In this document: positions 17,469 to 26,892 of the stretch, piece by piece
How positions within the stretch are numbered: position 1 is the first letter of the stretch
How the letters are laid out: each line of letters opens with the position of its first letter
Origin: Paenibacillus planticolens
Lineage (GTDB): Bacteria; Bacillota; Bacilli; Paenibacillales; NBRC-103111
NCBI RefSeq assembly: GCF_013141725.1
Contig: NZ_WHNZ01000064.1
Location: 186,001 to 250,000 of the forward strand
Direction of reading: 5' to 3'
DNA: 64,000 nt
Notes under the pieces: model-generated
Told to the model about the DNA's origin: nothing
The model's input: the letters and a program-made list of their open reading frames with translations, nothing else
The model's database searches: none
Position numbers and translations under genes: made by a program

Positions 17469-18353
17469 CTACCCTTCTCTACGCGGATGGGAATATGTGG
17501 CTTGGAATTGACTAGGTGTCATACCAACCGTAGCTTTGAAGGATCGGCTGAACAGATGGATGCTCGAGAAACCCACTTCCTCTGCGATAACCGTCAACGT
17601 TCGTTTTCCTTCCACGATCATTTGCTTGGCTTGTTCAATTCTTATATGGGTTACATACTTATGAATGGATACGTCCAACTGTTCTTTGAACAAAAACGAT
17701 AGATGGTTAGTCGAAATGCCAACATGATCGCTAATGGCGACATTATTTAAATTCGGGTCATTGTATTTCTCATTGATGAAATCAATGGATTTTTCAATGA
17801 GCGCCCACCCCTTGGTCAGCCTGCCTTCCGGATGTTTGGCATTGGATTGGCTTTTTAAGAACATGTACAAAAGCTCTATACATATAGATTTTAAATGCAG
17901 GAAGTAACCATCCTGTTTATCCTGAGAAATTTTGTGCATGAATAGAAATCTTTTCTTCAAATCGATTTGATCCGCTGGCCGCAAGCGGGATATGGGCTGG
18001 ATGGAAGCCAGTTTCATTTCTTTCTCATAAACTTTCTTATGCTTTTCTTTGGTAACGTTGATTTCCTTCCATTGGCTTCTTTCCTCGTCGAAAAAAAGGT
18101 CAAAATGAAAAATATATTGAATCATAGGAACAGTCGATGTCGTTCGGATAATATGGGGCGTGAAAGGCGGCATCAAAATAGCGTCTCCTTCACTTACATG
18201 ATATTTAACCCCATTCAGCCAGAAGTCCGCCTCCCCTTGTTCGATATAAGTAAAGACATGATCATAATCGATCCACTCTCCCGAGAGAGAGGTCGTTTTC
18301 ATAATCTTGACAACCCTAACAAAGGGGGAAATTACGTTCATCCACGACTCCAT
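17469..18353 (-). CDS. AraC-family transcriptional regulator
   Basis: 294-residue regulator with an N-terminal cupin domain (WLNGVKYHVSEGDAILMPPFTPHII) and a C-terminal AraC DNA-binding domain (about 190-285), with VAISDHVGISTNHLSFLFKEQL and IAEEVGFSSIHLFSRSF. It reads in the same direction as the Rieske and amidohydrolase genes upstream, 143 bases after them. Its likely targets are that pair, or the xylose-isomerase-like gene downstream. Confidence 0.88.
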   Translation of the reverse strand: MESWMNVISPFVRVVKIMKTTSLSGEWIDYDHVFTYIEQGEADFWLNGVKYHVSEGDAILMPPFTPHIIRTTSTVPMIQYIFHFDLFFDEERSQWKEINVTKEKHKKVYEKEMKLASIQPISRLRPADQIDLKKRFLFMHKISQDKQDGYFLHLKSICIELLYMFLKSQSNAKHPEGRLTKGWALIEKSIDFINEKYNDPNLNNVAISDHVGISTNHLSFLFKEQLDVSIHKYVTHIRIEQAKQMIVEGKRTLTVIAEEVGFSSIHLFSRSFKATVGMTPSQFQATYSHPRREG

Positions 18354-18469
18354 CGACTATGCCTCCATGATTTGAGTTCTCTCATGATTTTAACCCACTT
18401 CTTAGAAGAAGTCGATTTCAAAGTCGAATTCCCGAGTACGGTTCAGCTTTGGCATAGTCACAGAGCTTT

Positions 18470-18487
18470 GTTTGTCATTTTGTAAGG
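18470..18487. repeat. 18-bp direct repeat, copy 1
   Basis: GTTTGTCATTTTGTAAGG, identical and in the same orientation to 20102-20119. Here it lies between the Rieske stop and the AraC start, 117 bases upstream of that AraC gene. Confidence 0.65.
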
Positions 18488-18496
18488 AGTTATCCG

Positions 18497-18868
18497 CTAC
18501 ATCTCAATGTATACTTTTCCCTGCTCCACCGACAAATCAAACGTTTCTACGACAACGTCGTAAGTTTTTGTGCGAACTTTATGGTCTACAACAAGACCGC
18601 CGGTTTTAATGTCAAATTCCCAATGGTGCCAGGGACAACGCACGATTTCCCCTTCTTGCTCGTAAACAAATTGCCCGGGCGTCGGCGAAGTGACCCATGA
18701 AGTAACCGGCCCTTTGCATAGCTGGGCTCCTTGATGAGGACAATAATTAAGAATGGCATGAAGCTTTCCGGACAATTTATAAATGCCTACGCTCCGCCCT
18801 TTGACATCAACAATTTTCGGTTCGCTCTCCGTGAATTCATCAACGGTTCCTAAATAATGGAGCGTCAT
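18497..18868 (-). CDS. Rieske [2Fe-2S] ferredoxin-like protein
   Basis: A 123-residue single-domain Rieske protein. Both cluster motifs are intact: CPH at residues 43-45 and CPWH at 78-81 (ligands Cys43, His45, Cys78, His81). It has no membrane helix, so it is likely a soluble electron carrier or the small partner of a metal hydrolase or oxygenase. It follows the amidohydrolase gene by two bases, which indicates co-translation. No oxygenase subunit is seen nearby. Confidence 0.9.
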   Translation of the reverse strand: MTLHYLGTVDEFTESEPKIVDVKGRSVGIYKLSGKLHAILNYCPHQGAQLCKGPVTSWVTSPTPGQFVYEQEGEIVRCPWHHWEFDIKTGGLVVDHKVRTKTYDVVVETFDLSVEQGKVYIEM

Positions 18869-18870
18869 CG

Positions 18871-19995
18871 TTATTCCTCCGTTTGGTCCGGCATAGGCAG
18901 GCCGTAGTACCTGGCAGCGTTATAGTAAAACACATTATTCGTTGTTTCTTTGTCCATTTTGGGGAAAACGAGCTTCGGCGAGTCGAAATCCCAATGCGGG
19001 TAATCGCTGCAGAAGAGCAGCCTTTCCTTGGCGTGCATAGCCTCGAACAACGTATCGAAAGCTTGACGGTTCGGCGTTTCCTCAATGGGCTGGGAGCCGA
19101 TGTACATGTTGGTGAGTAAATATTCGCTTGGCTTTTTCTTCACCCAAGGCGTCTGATCGCGCAGTGCTTTCCAATCCTGGTCGAGACGCCACAAGTAAGG
19201 AGCGACCCAGAAGACGCCGCCCTCGATTAACGCGACCTGCAGCTCCGGAAAAATTTCGAATACGCCTTCGAAAATAAAGCTGGCCATATGGGCCATATAC
19301 GCTTGCGTACGGGCAGCGCGGTATTCAATATAGTAAGAAGGATAGCCGACATTCGTAGCGGGTGCGTTCATCCCATCGCCGATAGCTCCTACATGCATGG
19401 TGAAATTGATTCCATGCTTCAAGCAAGCCTCATAGATCGGATGATACATTTTATTTCCGTAAGGATGAGGCGAACCCGACGGAACATAAGCCTGAACCAT
19501 TCCGGGATGGGAGCCGAGCCTTTCGATTTCCCGAACCGATGCAGCTACATCGTGAATCGGCAGGTAGATGGAGCCTCTGAACCGGGGCTCCTTATCGAGC
19601 CAATGCTCGATCGTATAATCGTTGAAAGCGGAACACAAGGCAGCCGAGTAATACGTATCGGCCGTGTTCGTGCTTGCTATAAATTCACCGGTCAAAATCC
19701 CGTAGCGGATGTCGAAAGGATTCAAAAGCTGCTCGACCATGAAATCCAGATCCGAACCGGCAGGACCGCCGTTTGGAGGGAAGGAATCGGCTCTTTTTCC
19801 GATGTTGCCTCCGTTCAGCGTACCCGGCCCCCCGCCAAGACTCGGTCCCCACAGTTCAATACGCTCCCTGTATTTTCGCGGCAAGTAAGGGAACAGCTGC
19901 TTAATGTCCTGAAAAGTATGATGGATATCGCAGTCAATAATTCCAACGCCTTTGCGTCCCTTTGTCTTCTTGGCCGTTGCTTCTATTAAACTCAT
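18871..19995 (-). CDS. Amidohydrolase-2 family metal-dependent hydrolase/decarboxylase
   Basis: 374-residue TIM-barrel metal enzyme of the ACMSD / gamma-resorcylate decarboxylase group. Visible are DCDIHH near the N-terminus, INFTMHVGAIGD, and FCSDYPHWDFDSP with the late catalytic Asp. The start at 19995 follows AGGGGAG by nine bases; a reading from 20040 has no ribosome site. Coupled to a Rieske protein and flanked by two AraC genes, it probably acts in breakdown of an aromatic or cyclic acid. That substrate class is inferred from the family. Confidence 0.85.
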   Translation of the reverse strand: MSLIEATAKKTKGRKGVGIIDCDIHHTFQDIKQLFPYLPRKYRERIELWGPSLGGGPGTLNGGNIGKRADSFPPNGGPAGSDLDFMVEQLLNPFDIRYGILTGEFIASTNTADTYYSAALCSAFNDYTIEHWLDKEPRFRGSIYLPIHDVAASVREIERLGSHPGMVQAYVPSGSPHPYGNKMYHPIYEACLKHGINFTMHVGAIGDGMNAPATNVGYPSYYIEYRAARTQAYMAHMASFIFEGVFEIFPELQVALIEGGVFWVAPYLWRLDQDWKALRDQTPWVKKKPSEYLLTNMYIGSQPIEETPNRQAFDTLFEAMHAKERLLFCSDYPHWDFDSPKLVFPKMDKETTNNVFYYNAARYYGLPMPDQTEE

Positions 19996-20101
19996 ATTTG
20001 TCATCTCCCCTGCTATGTTTCGACACGATTGCAAGTGCATGTTCTACATCTCTATCATAAAACCTGAACGGCCCCTCCGAAAATGGTATTTCGCAATTGC
20101 G

Positions 20102-20132
20102 GTTTGTCATTTTGTAAGGTCGATGCTATACT
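20102..20132 (+). promoter_or_regulatory. Promoter of the AraC gene at 20179, with the 18-bp repeat copy 2
   Basis: TTGTCA (20104-20109), a 17-base spacer and TATACT (20127-20132). The repeated 18-mer at 20102-20119 includes the -35 box, so a protein bound there would affect this promoter and possibly the divergent amidohydrolase operon. Confidence 0.65.
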
Positions 20133-20178
20133 TTATCCTACTCACAACAAACCGTTTTCTGGAGGTGCGGACGAAAAC

Positions 20179-21066
20179 ATGGGCAAGCGGCAGCATCCTG
20201 ACAACTATGAGGAATCACGCCATTATGTTGTAGACGAGTTGGCCTTGAATGGCGGCTTATGGCCGGTACGGATGGGACGCATGAAAGCAGACCCGGATCA
20301 TCGCTTCCCCCAGCGGATAATTGATTATTACGCATTGCATTTTGTTATGAACGGGAAGGTCCGTCATCTCTTCGGAGAACAGCAGATCGAGCTAGTCAAG
20401 GGCGATGTTTTTTGTGCATATCCGGGTGTCGTCTACCACCATTCCATTGTTCCGACCGACCAACCCTTGGAAATGATTTGGGTTTCCATCGATGGCGGGC
20501 AAACTCCGCTGCTGCTCGAGAAAGCCGGCTTCCGTCCATCTGCCCCTTATCTCCCTGGCGTGATCGGTAAAGAGCTCGAAACATCGCTCGTTCATCTGTT
20601 CAGTCAACAGGAAGATAACAGCAGCCGGAGACAAGTCGAATTGATTGCGGCTATCTACCGTATATTCGGACTGATGATTCCGCAAAAAAGCGCTGACAAG
20701 TTGGGTGCAGGACCTGCCAGCTGGATTCCCCGAAGCATAGAGTACATGAATATGCATTACACCGAAAATATCAACGTGCAAGACGTCGCCGCGTATATTT
20801 CCGTTCACCGGGCCTATTTCTCCAAAATATTCGCCGAACAGACCGGCATGACGCCCATTCAACATTTGCAAAAGCTCCGCATGGAGAGAGCGCTTCAGCT
20901 TCTGCAGCAAACACCGCATTCCATCACAGAAATCGCAATGACGCTTGGTTATCCCGATTTATACGCCTTCAGCCGGGCGTTCAGCAAACATTTTGCCGTA
21001 TCCCCGAGTAAACTGCGCGAACATGCTGCAAAGACCCGCGGTCAATCCGGAGCGTACACCGAGTAA
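20179..21066 (+). CDS. AraC-family transcriptional regulator
   Basis: 295 residues from the ATG at 20179 (GGAGGTG 11 bases upstream). The N-terminal cupin senses a ligand (HFVMNGKVRHLFGEQQIEL). The C-terminal AraC domain has VQDVAAYISVHRAYFSKIFAEQ and ITEIAMTLGYPDLYAFSRAF. It is divergent from the amidohydrolase and Rieske genes, so it is the best candidate for their regulator. Confidence 0.88.
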   Translation: MGKRQHPDNYEESRHYVVDELALNGGLWPVRMGRMKADPDHRFPQRIIDYYALHFVMNGKVRHLFGEQQIELVKGDVFCAYPGVVYHHSIVPTDQPLEMIWVSIDGGQTPLLLEKAGFRPSAPYLPGVIGKELETSLVHLFSQQEDNSSRRQVELIAAIYRIFGLMIPQKSADKLGAGPASWIPRSIEYMNMHYTENINVQDVAAYISVHRAYFSKIFAEQTGMTPIQHLQKLRMERALQLLQQTPHSITEIAMTLGYPDLYAFSRAFSKHFAVSPSKLREHAAKTRGQSGAYTE

Positions 21067-21110
21067 GCCCGAGGGCCGTGTTCATAATTTTCACTCTCAT
21101 TACACAATAA

Positions 21111-21155
21111 AAACCCCGCATCCTCTACAATTCGTAAACAGAGGAAACGGGGTAT
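21111..21155 (-). terminator. Terminator after the ytoI-like gene
   Basis: CCCCG and CCTCT pair with AGAGG and CGGGG (21114-21152); minus-strand transcripts then enter TTTTTATTG. It lies between the convergent AraC and ytoI-like genes. Confidence 0.7.
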
Positions 21156-21178
21156 AGTTCAAATAAAAACTTTTACAA

Positions 21179-22507
21179 TTATAAAATACGCGCCGTAAAC
21201 ATCGATCTAGCTACTCGCGTACCATTCGTTATGATTTCCATATCGATCTTGCAAAATCTGCGGCTCATTTCCACGATGGAAGGCACAATTTCGATGACGT
21301 CATCGATTTGCAAAGGGATCAGAAAATAACTGGAAGAGCTGTCCAGAATAAGATCGCCTTTCTTGTGCTCCTGAACCGTTCTGTAAGCCGCACGAATCAT
21401 AATCGTTGTGAGCACACCTTCGGAAACCAGGCCTTCAAAGTTAGTCATTTGAGGGGTCACCGTTCCTCTGAAAAACAACTTGCCTTCCGCATCTCGAAGT
21501 TCATCGATCCCTGCGTAGATCTGCACTTCGAACGTTTCAGCGTTCTGAGGCTGCCTTTGCATATCCTGCATCGCCTTCATGACATCCTTGCGGCTTATGA
21601 CGCCGATCATTTTGCGCTCGTTATCGATAACGGGCAGAAGCTCAATACCTTCCCACACCATCGTATGCCCGGCAGAAGCTACCGATGTTTTCAAGTTAAT
21701 CATTAGCGGATTCGGTGTCATTAAGCTGCCAATGAGTTGATTCGGTTTAGCGCCTATGATGTCCTTGGTTGTAATCATACCGATCGGGACCTGATTCTCA
21801 TCGATAACCGGATATCGCGTATGCGTCGTTTCTTCGACCAGCTTTTGCATGTCTTTGACTGTGTTAGCAGCTGTTAGTGAGTAAATGAGACTATCTTTAC
21901 GTACGATGTCATCAACGATCATAATCTTCTTCTTAATGAGGCGGTCTTCCATGGCTCGGTTAATCATTGTAGCAACTGTAAATGTATCAAAAGAACTGCC
22001 GATAATCGGCAGCTGCAGCTCGTCTGCCAGTTCCTTCACTTCAGGCGTGGTATCAAATCCACCGGTAATCAACACGCCAGCGCCCTGACTAAGTGCGCAC
22101 ATATGGGCTTGCACGCGATTGCCGACAATGAGCAAATTTCCTGCTTCAATATACTTCAGCATAGCTTCAAGCTGCATCGCGCCTATAACGAATTTGTTCA
22201 GTGATTTATGTATACCCGAAGAGCCGCCCAGTACAACGCCTTCCACCACATTCACGATTTCTGCGAACGTTAGTTTATCGATGACAGGCTCTTCTTTCTT
22301 CTCCATTCGGATCGTACCAATCCGCCGTTTCGTACTCACCAAACCGATATTTTCCGCTTCCTTAATGGCACGATAGGCCGTTCCCTCACTCACATCCAGG
22401 TCTTGAGCGATTTGCCGTACGGACAGCTTCGTGCCCACAGCCAAAGATTCAATATATTTCGTAATCTGTTCATGCTTCGTATGAAGCTCCGAATTGCCCG
22501 CGCTCAT
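21179..22507 (-). CDS. ytoI: HTH, DRTGG, CBS-pair and hotdog-domain regulatory protein (YtoI-like)
   Basis: 442-residue cytosolic protein. An N-terminal winged-helix segment (LSVRQIAQDLDVSEGTAYRAIKEAE) is followed by a DRTGG domain (about 70-190), two CBS motifs (about 195-315) that usually bind adenine nucleotides, and a C-terminal thioesterase-like hotdog region. This order matches Bacillus subtilis YtoI. GAGGTG lies six bases before the ATG. It lies downstream of aceB but behind a strong terminator, so a link to the glyoxylate shunt is only positional. The natural ligand is not known. Confidence 0.88.
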   Translation of the reverse strand: MSAGNSELHTKHEQITKYIESLAVGTKLSVRQIAQDLDVSEGTAYRAIKEAENIGLVSTKRRIGTIRMEKKEEPVIDKLTFAEIVNVVEGVVLGGSSGIHKSLNKFVIGAMQLEAMLKYIEAGNLLIVGNRVQAHMCALSQGAGVLITGGFDTTPEVKELADELQLPIIGSSFDTFTVATMINRAMEDRLIKKKIMIVDDIVRKDSLIYSLTAANTVKDMQKLVEETTHTRYPVIDENQVPIGMITTKDIIGAKPNQLIGSLMTPNPLMINLKTSVASAGHTMVWEGIELLPVIDNERKMIGVISRKDVMKAMQDMQRQPQNAETFEVQIYAGIDELRDAEGKLFFRGTVTPQMTNFEGLVSEGVLTTIMIRAAYRTVQEHKKGDLILDSSSSYFLIPLQIDDVIEIVPSIVEMSRRFCKIDMEIITNGTRVARSMFTARIL

Positions 22508-22561
22508 GGTTCACACCTCACTGAACTGTTCTATAACATTTAAATAATTATAGTATATCCA

Positions 22562-22598
22562 AATAAAAAAAGACAGAAGCCTGAACAAGGCCCTGTCT
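22562..22598 (-). terminator. Terminator of the aceA-aceB operon
   Basis: AGACAGAAGCCT (22571-22582) pairs with AGGCCCTGTCT (22588-22598); the minus-strand stem is followed by seven Ts. A TATAAT-like box for the downstream ytoI-like gene lies at 22547-22552. Confidence 0.85.
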
Positions 22599-22610
22599 CA
22601 ATCGCTTTAA

Positions 22611-24227
22611 TTATAAATACGAATACCCTTTTTCGGTTAAAAAAGATTCAAATTCAGGCGAAAGCGTCATTTTGCTAAAAAGCACATTCGCCAGATCGAA
22701 TTTCCTTTGCTGTAGTTCTTCTTCTCCAAGCTTCGCTCTGATCTTATCCAGCTCTTCACTTTGGATTTGCAGAAATAGTTCTCCCGTTACTTTGCGCCCG
22801 TCATCCAAAATCCCCAGAGGATGGTGAATCCACTGCCATAGCTGGGCGCGTGATATTTCCGCAGTTGCCACGTCTTCCATCAAGTTGTTGATGGGCACAG
22901 CGCCAAAACCACGCAGCCACGCTTCCAAATATTGAATGCCGACGCTAACGTTTGTCCGGATCCCGTTCTCGGTAATCGGGCCTTGCGGCACTTCCAGCAA
23001 TTGCTCGGCGGTAATCTCGATGTCAGATAGCTGCTTGCTAATTTGATTGGCTGACGGCATATGCTCATCGAATATCGCTTTCGCCACAGGTACTAATCCG
23101 GGATGAGCTACCCATGTGCCATCATGACCGTTCCTCACTTCGCGCAGCTTATCTGCGCTCACTTTGGCCATCGCTTCTTCATTCGCCACCGGATCATTCC
23201 TCACCGGAATTTGTGCGGCCATGCCCCCGATGCAAGGCGCATTCCGCTTATGGCAAGTCTGGATGGCGAGCAGCGAGTAGGCTTTCATGAAAGGTGATTC
23301 CATCGTGACGAGCGCACGGTCGGGAACGATGACGTGAGGCTGCTTCTGCAATTTTTTAATATAACTAAATATATAATCCCATCGTCCGCAGTTCAGCCCT
23401 CCGCTGTGCTCTCGAAGTTCATACAAGATTTCGTCCATTTCGAAGGCCGCAAGGATCGTCTCAATAAGCACCGTTGCTTTAATCGTCCCCTGCGGAATTC
23501 CTAGTTCCTGCTGAGCAAACTTGAACACCTCGTTCCAAAGAAGCGCCTCCTGGTGGCTTTCCAACTTGGGCAAGTATAAATAAGGTCCGCCGCCTTGCTG
23601 AATTAACCTCTTCGCATTATGGAAAAAGAAGAGGCCAAAATCAAATAACGAGCCCGAGACCGAGCGCCCATCTACCTGTACATGCCGCTCTTCCAAATGC
23701 CAGCCTCGAGGACGAACTTTGAGCACGGCTGTCTGATCTTGTAGGCTGTAGCTCTTTCCTTCCGGACTGGTAAAAGTGATCGTTCGACGAATAGCATCGA
23801 ACAGATTCACTTGACCATCCATCGTGTTGTTCCACGTTGGGGAGTTGGCGTCTTCAAAGTCAGCCATATAGATCAAAGCGCCTGAGTTGAATGCATTGAT
23901 GACCATTTTACGATCACCGGCAGGGCCTGTTATTTCGACGCGACGGTCTTGCAAATCCGCAGGGAGGGCTGCTATTTTCCAGTCACCGCTGCGTATCCGC
24001 GCAGTCTCGGGCAGAAAATCAGGCAGTACTCCTTCATCAAGAAGACGCTGCCTCAAATTACGCTGCTCCAAAAGCTCACGCCGCCTCGCTCCAAATGTTC
24101 GCTCAAGCAGCGCCACGAATGCTAGTGCCTCCGGGGTGAGAATCTTCTGCCATTCCGCCAAAGGGGCTTTGAGTTCAATTCCACTCGTTAGGGTTTGATC
24201 GAACAGTTTCCTCATCTCCTTAATCAT
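22611..24227 (-). CDS. aceB: Malate synthase A
   Basis: Condenses glyoxylate and acetyl-CoA to malate, the second step of the glyoxylate shunt. The 538-residue length fits the A isoform. The family signature is visible around residue 270 as REHSGGLNCGRWDYIF, and PTWNNTMDGQVNLFDA and HEALLWNEVF-type segments support it. It follows aceA by 12 bases and ends at a strong terminator, so the two form one unit. Confidence 0.97.
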   Translation of the reverse strand: MIKEMRKLFDQTLTSGIELKAPLAEWQKILTPEALAFVALLERTFGARRRELLEQRNLRQRLLDEGVLPDFLPETARIRSGDWKIAALPADLQDRRVEITGPAGDRKMVINAFNSGALIYMADFEDANSPTWNNTMDGQVNLFDAIRRTITFTSPEGKSYSLQDQTAVLKVRPRGWHLEERHVQVDGRSVSGSLFDFGLFFFHNAKRLIQQGGGPYLYLPKLESHQEALLWNEVFKFAQQELGIPQGTIKATVLIETILAAFEMDEILYELREHSGGLNCGRWDYIFSYIKKLQKQPHVIVPDRALVTMESPFMKAYSLLAIQTCHKRNAPCIGGMAAQIPVRNDPVANEEAMAKVSADKLREVRNGHDGTWVAHPGLVPVAKAIFDEHMPSANQISKQLSDIEITAEQLLEVPQGPITENGIRTNVSVGIQYLEAWLRGFGAVPINNLMEDVATAEISRAQLWQWIHHPLGILDDGRKVTGELFLQIQSEELDKIRAKLGEEELQQRKFDLANVLFSKMTLSPEFESFLTEKGYSYL

Positions 24228-24239
24228 TGAGCTTTGCTA

Positions 24240-25520
24240 TTAATGGGCAAATTGCTCCTCTTCCGTAGAACCGGAAAGTGCCGTCGTGGAAGATGTTCCG
24301 CTCGTAATAACTAGTGAAACTTCGTCGAAATAGCCTGTTCCTACTTCACGTTGATGGCGTGTAGCTTCGTAACCACGAGATTCGCTGGCGAATTCCGTTT
24401 GCTGGAACTGAGAGTAAGCAGCCATTCCGTGATCTCTATAATCGTGAGCGAGTTCAAACATACTGTGATTCAGCGCATGAAAGCCTGCCAAGGTCACGAA
24501 TTGGAATTTATAGCCCAGCTTCCCGAGCTCAATTTGAAACTTTGCAATTGTAGCTTCATCTAATTTTTTCTTCCAGTTGAACGAGGGAGAGCAGTTGTAC
24601 GCAAGCAGTTTGCCAGGAAATTTATCATGGATAGCTTCAGCAAAACGTCGTGCTTCCTCAAGGTTTGGCTCTGATGTTTCACACCAAATCATATCTGCAT
24701 AAGGCGCATAAGCCAAACCGCGTGATATCGCTTGATCTAAGCCTTCATTCACATAGAAAAATCCTTCGGGCGAGCGTTCGCCCGTTAGAAACGGCCGATC
24801 GTTCTCATCAATGTCGCTCGTAAGAAGACTTGCTGCATTCGCATCCGTTCGGGCGATTAACACCGTCTCCACCCCCATTACATCAGCAGCCAGCCTTGCA
24901 GCGATTAGGTTTTTTACAGCCTGCTGGGTTGGCAGCAGCACTTTTCCGCCCAAATGGCCGCATTTCTTTTCGGAGGAGAGTTGATCCTCGAAATGGACGG
25001 CTGCTGCTCCCGCTTCAATCATGCCCTTCATCAGTTCAAATACATTTAGCGGCCCGCCGAAGCCAGCTTCAGCATCCGCTACGATAGGCAGAAAGAAGTC
25101 AATACTCCCCTTGCCTTCCGCATGCTGGATCTGATCAGCGCGCTGCAGCGCCTGATTAATTCTTTTTACCACGCTAGGAACACTGTTAGCCGGGTAAAGA
25201 CTTTGATCGGGATACATATGACCGGATAAGTTCGCATCGGCGGCAACTTGCCAACCGCTTAAATAGATCGCTTTAAGGCCTGCTTTTGCTTGCTGCACAG
25301 CTTGGTTTCCTGTCAGAGCTCCAAGTGCGGGGACGAAGTCTTCTTCGTTAACCCGCTCCCAGAATTTACGGGCTCCCTGCTCAGCCAATGTCTGTTCAAT
25401 CACGACGGAGCCGCGAAGGCGAAGCACATCCTCCACCGAATAAGGCCGGGTTACCCCTGAGAATCGCTTGGAATTCCAGCTTGCTTGCAGTAGTTCGCGT
25501 TGATTCTGTTTACTCATCAT
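24240..25520 (-). CDS. aceA: Isocitrate lyase
   Basis: Splits isocitrate into glyoxylate and succinate, letting cells grow on acetate or fatty acids. The active-site motif [11 protein letters not shown] is at about residue 188. I start it at the ATG at 25520 (426 residues), eight bases after AAGGAG, rather than at the GTG nine bases earlier. It is the second gene of a three-gene unit with a small zinc-finger gene in front and aceB behind. Confidence 0.97.
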   Translation of the reverse strand: MMSKQNQRELLQASWNSKRFSGVTRPYSVEDVLRLRGSVVIEQTLAEQGARKFWERVNEEDFVPALGALTGNQAVQQAKAGLKAIYLSGWQVAADANLSGHMYPDQSLYPANSVPSVVKRINQALQRADQIQHAEGKGSIDFFLPIVADAEAGFGGPLNVFELMKGMIEAGAAAVHFEDQLSSEKKCGHLGGKVLLPTQQAVKNLIAARLAADVMGVETVLIARTDANAASLLTSDIDENDRPFLTGERSPEGFFYVNEGLDQAISRGLAYAPYADMIWCETSEPNLEEARRFAEAIHDKFPGKLLAYNCSPSFNWKKKLDEATIAKFQIELGKLGYKFQFVTLAGFHALNHSMFELAHDYRDHGMAAYSQFQQTEFASESRGYEATRHQREVGTGYFDEVSLVITSGTSSTTALSGSTEEEQFAH

Positions 25521-25552
25521 TCTGTGCACTCCTTTATAGTGGATTTAGTTTT

Positions 25553-25720
25553 TTAAAAGGATACTTCCAGAAATCCGCTGCCGCCGCAAACAGGGCAAGT
25601 GTTTGGCCAAAGCACGCGGTCCTGACCAAACGGTATGCTCCCCCCCTCTTTGTGATAGTGCTCATTCGTACTTCCCATTTCTTCTAAATCGCCATTGCCT
25701 TGGCATGTTGGACAATCCAT
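25553..25720 (-). CDS. Small zinc-finger protein with two CPxCxGxG-like motifs
   Basis: 55-residue protein starting MDCPTCQGNGDLEEMG and ending with CPVCGGSGFLEV. The pair of CxxCxGxG motifs resembles the zinc centres of DnaJ and YuiA-like proteins. GGAGGAG lies before the ATG at 25720; a reading from 25795 would run through the promoter. It precedes aceA by 32 bases and shares its promoter, so it may act with isocitrate lyase, but no function is established. Confidence 0.75.
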   Translation of the reverse strand: MDCPTCQGNGDLEEMGSTNEHYHKEGGSIPFGQDRVLWPNTCPVCGGSGFLEVSF

Positions 25721-25766
25721 CGTAATCTCCTCCAATGTATTAATACAGTTTTTTTTATTAATATAA

Positions 25767-25795
25767 TATATAACACATAAAAGATTAATGTTCAA
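25767..25795 (-). promoter_or_regulatory. Promoter of the zinc-finger/aceA/aceB operon
   Basis: On the minus strand TTGAAC (25790-25795), a 17-base spacer and TATATA (25767-25772), in a very AT-rich stretch about 45 bases before the first start codon. Confidence 0.65.
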
Positions 25796-25896
25796 TAATG
25801 TTTTATAAAATAAATTATTTATTTAAATATACTATAACAATTAATGTTTCTGCTGAACCCTGCCTTTCACACCGTGGACCATGCTGGGCGTACAGA

Positions 25897-25930
25897 AATA
25901 GGCGTTCACCCCGTAGAGTGAACGCCTATT
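25897..25930 (-). terminator. Hairpin after the isomerase gene at 25976
   Basis: A perfect 13-bp stem (25897-25909 with 25918-25930) and 8-base loop. The T tract is weak on both strands, so it may act as a transcript-end stabiliser as much as a terminator. It lies between the stops and starts of two minus-strand units. Confidence 0.6.
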
Positions 25931-25975
25931 AAAACTTGACGAGAGCTTAAGCCATCGTTAAGCGGATTGTCTTCA

Positions 25976-26815
25976 TCATCCCCCGATAGGAAAGTATTTC
26001 CGTATTGCGTTCTCCGTCGTTTCTTTGGCGGTTTGTATCGTTCTTTCAATATCCCAGTCCCAATACTCCGGTCTGAACAATTCTACCGAAACCATTTCGC
26101 GATAGCCGATCTCCTGCAGCGTTTGCAGAATCAAATCGAGATTGACAACTCCCAGCCCAGGCCATACGCGATGCTGATCGCGCAGCGCGCCCACCGGCAG
26201 ATCTTCGCAATCGTCGATATGGAATACGAAAATTTTGCCCGCATCCGCCTTCTGCAAATGTTCGATCTTGGAGTTCATCGCATGGAAATGGAAGCAATCG
26301 AGCACCACGCCGACATTGTCGCGATTCGCCGCTTGAACGATATCGTAAGCTTGGCCGAATGTATTCACCGAACAGTTCGGATAGCCGACAAACTCAAAGG
26401 CAAGGCCAGTCTGATAAGCTGCTGCTTGATCTGCCAAATCATGCAAAACGCGAACCGTTTCTGCTTTAATTTGTTCCTGCGTGTAATCCCCGATATCAAA
26501 AGTCGGTACGACAATAATTTTTTTACAGTTAATTACATTTCCTACTTCACATAAAAAGTGCAGATCGTCTTTAATTTGCTGGTAGCCTGGCTCGTCTCTA
26601 AAGCTAATAAATTCTAGCGCATTGAAAGCGTAAGGCTTTATTTTGCTTTTATCAAAAAACGCTTTTAAGTCTTCTACCGTATTTTCCTTCAAATATTCCT
26701 TTAATTTATCAAGACGGATTTCGATAAGATCGTAACCGTGCTTCTCACAATACGCCAAATCCAGCTGCAGAGTGGAATGCTTCATCGTTGTCGCTTGATT
26801 AAATGCTACTTTCAT
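25976..26815 (-). CDS. Sugar phosphate isomerase/epimerase-type TIM-barrel protein (IolI-like)
   Basis: 279 residues from the ATG at 26815, chosen over 26836 because AAGGCGG is well spaced before it. Fold marks: TGLAFEFVGYPNCSVN (Glu), VGVVLDCFHFHAM (Asp, His), IFVFHIDDCEDLP (His, Asp) and EMVSVELFRPEYW (Glu). It is transcribed from downstream of a LacI gene and has a perfect LacI-type palindrome about 80 bases before its start. Inosose or keto-sugar isomerisation is likely; the substrate is unknown. Confidence 0.85.
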   Translation of the reverse strand: MKVAFNQATTMKHSTLQLDLAYCEKHGYDLIEIRLDKLKEYLKENTVEDLKAFFDKSKIKPYAFNALEFISFRDEPGYQQIKDDLHFLCEVGNVINCKKIIVVPTFDIGDYTQEQIKAETVRVLHDLADQAAAYQTGLAFEFVGYPNCSVNTFGQAYDIVQAANRDNVGVVLDCFHFHAMNSKIEHLQKADAGKIFVFHIDDCEDLPVGALRDQHRVWPGLGVVNLDLILQTLQEIGYREMVSVELFRPEYWDWDIERTIQTAKETTENAIRKYFPIGG

Positions 26816-26892
26816 AATAGACACCGCCTTCTTCATTTTGGGAAAAACTGCACGGATGCCATACGAGCCTTACTTATTGCTCATCTCAAATT

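Noticed and set aside
19288-19989. 233-codon plus-strand ORF
   Set aside because: Antisense to the amidohydrolase gene; low-complexity Arg-rich reading without ribosome site.
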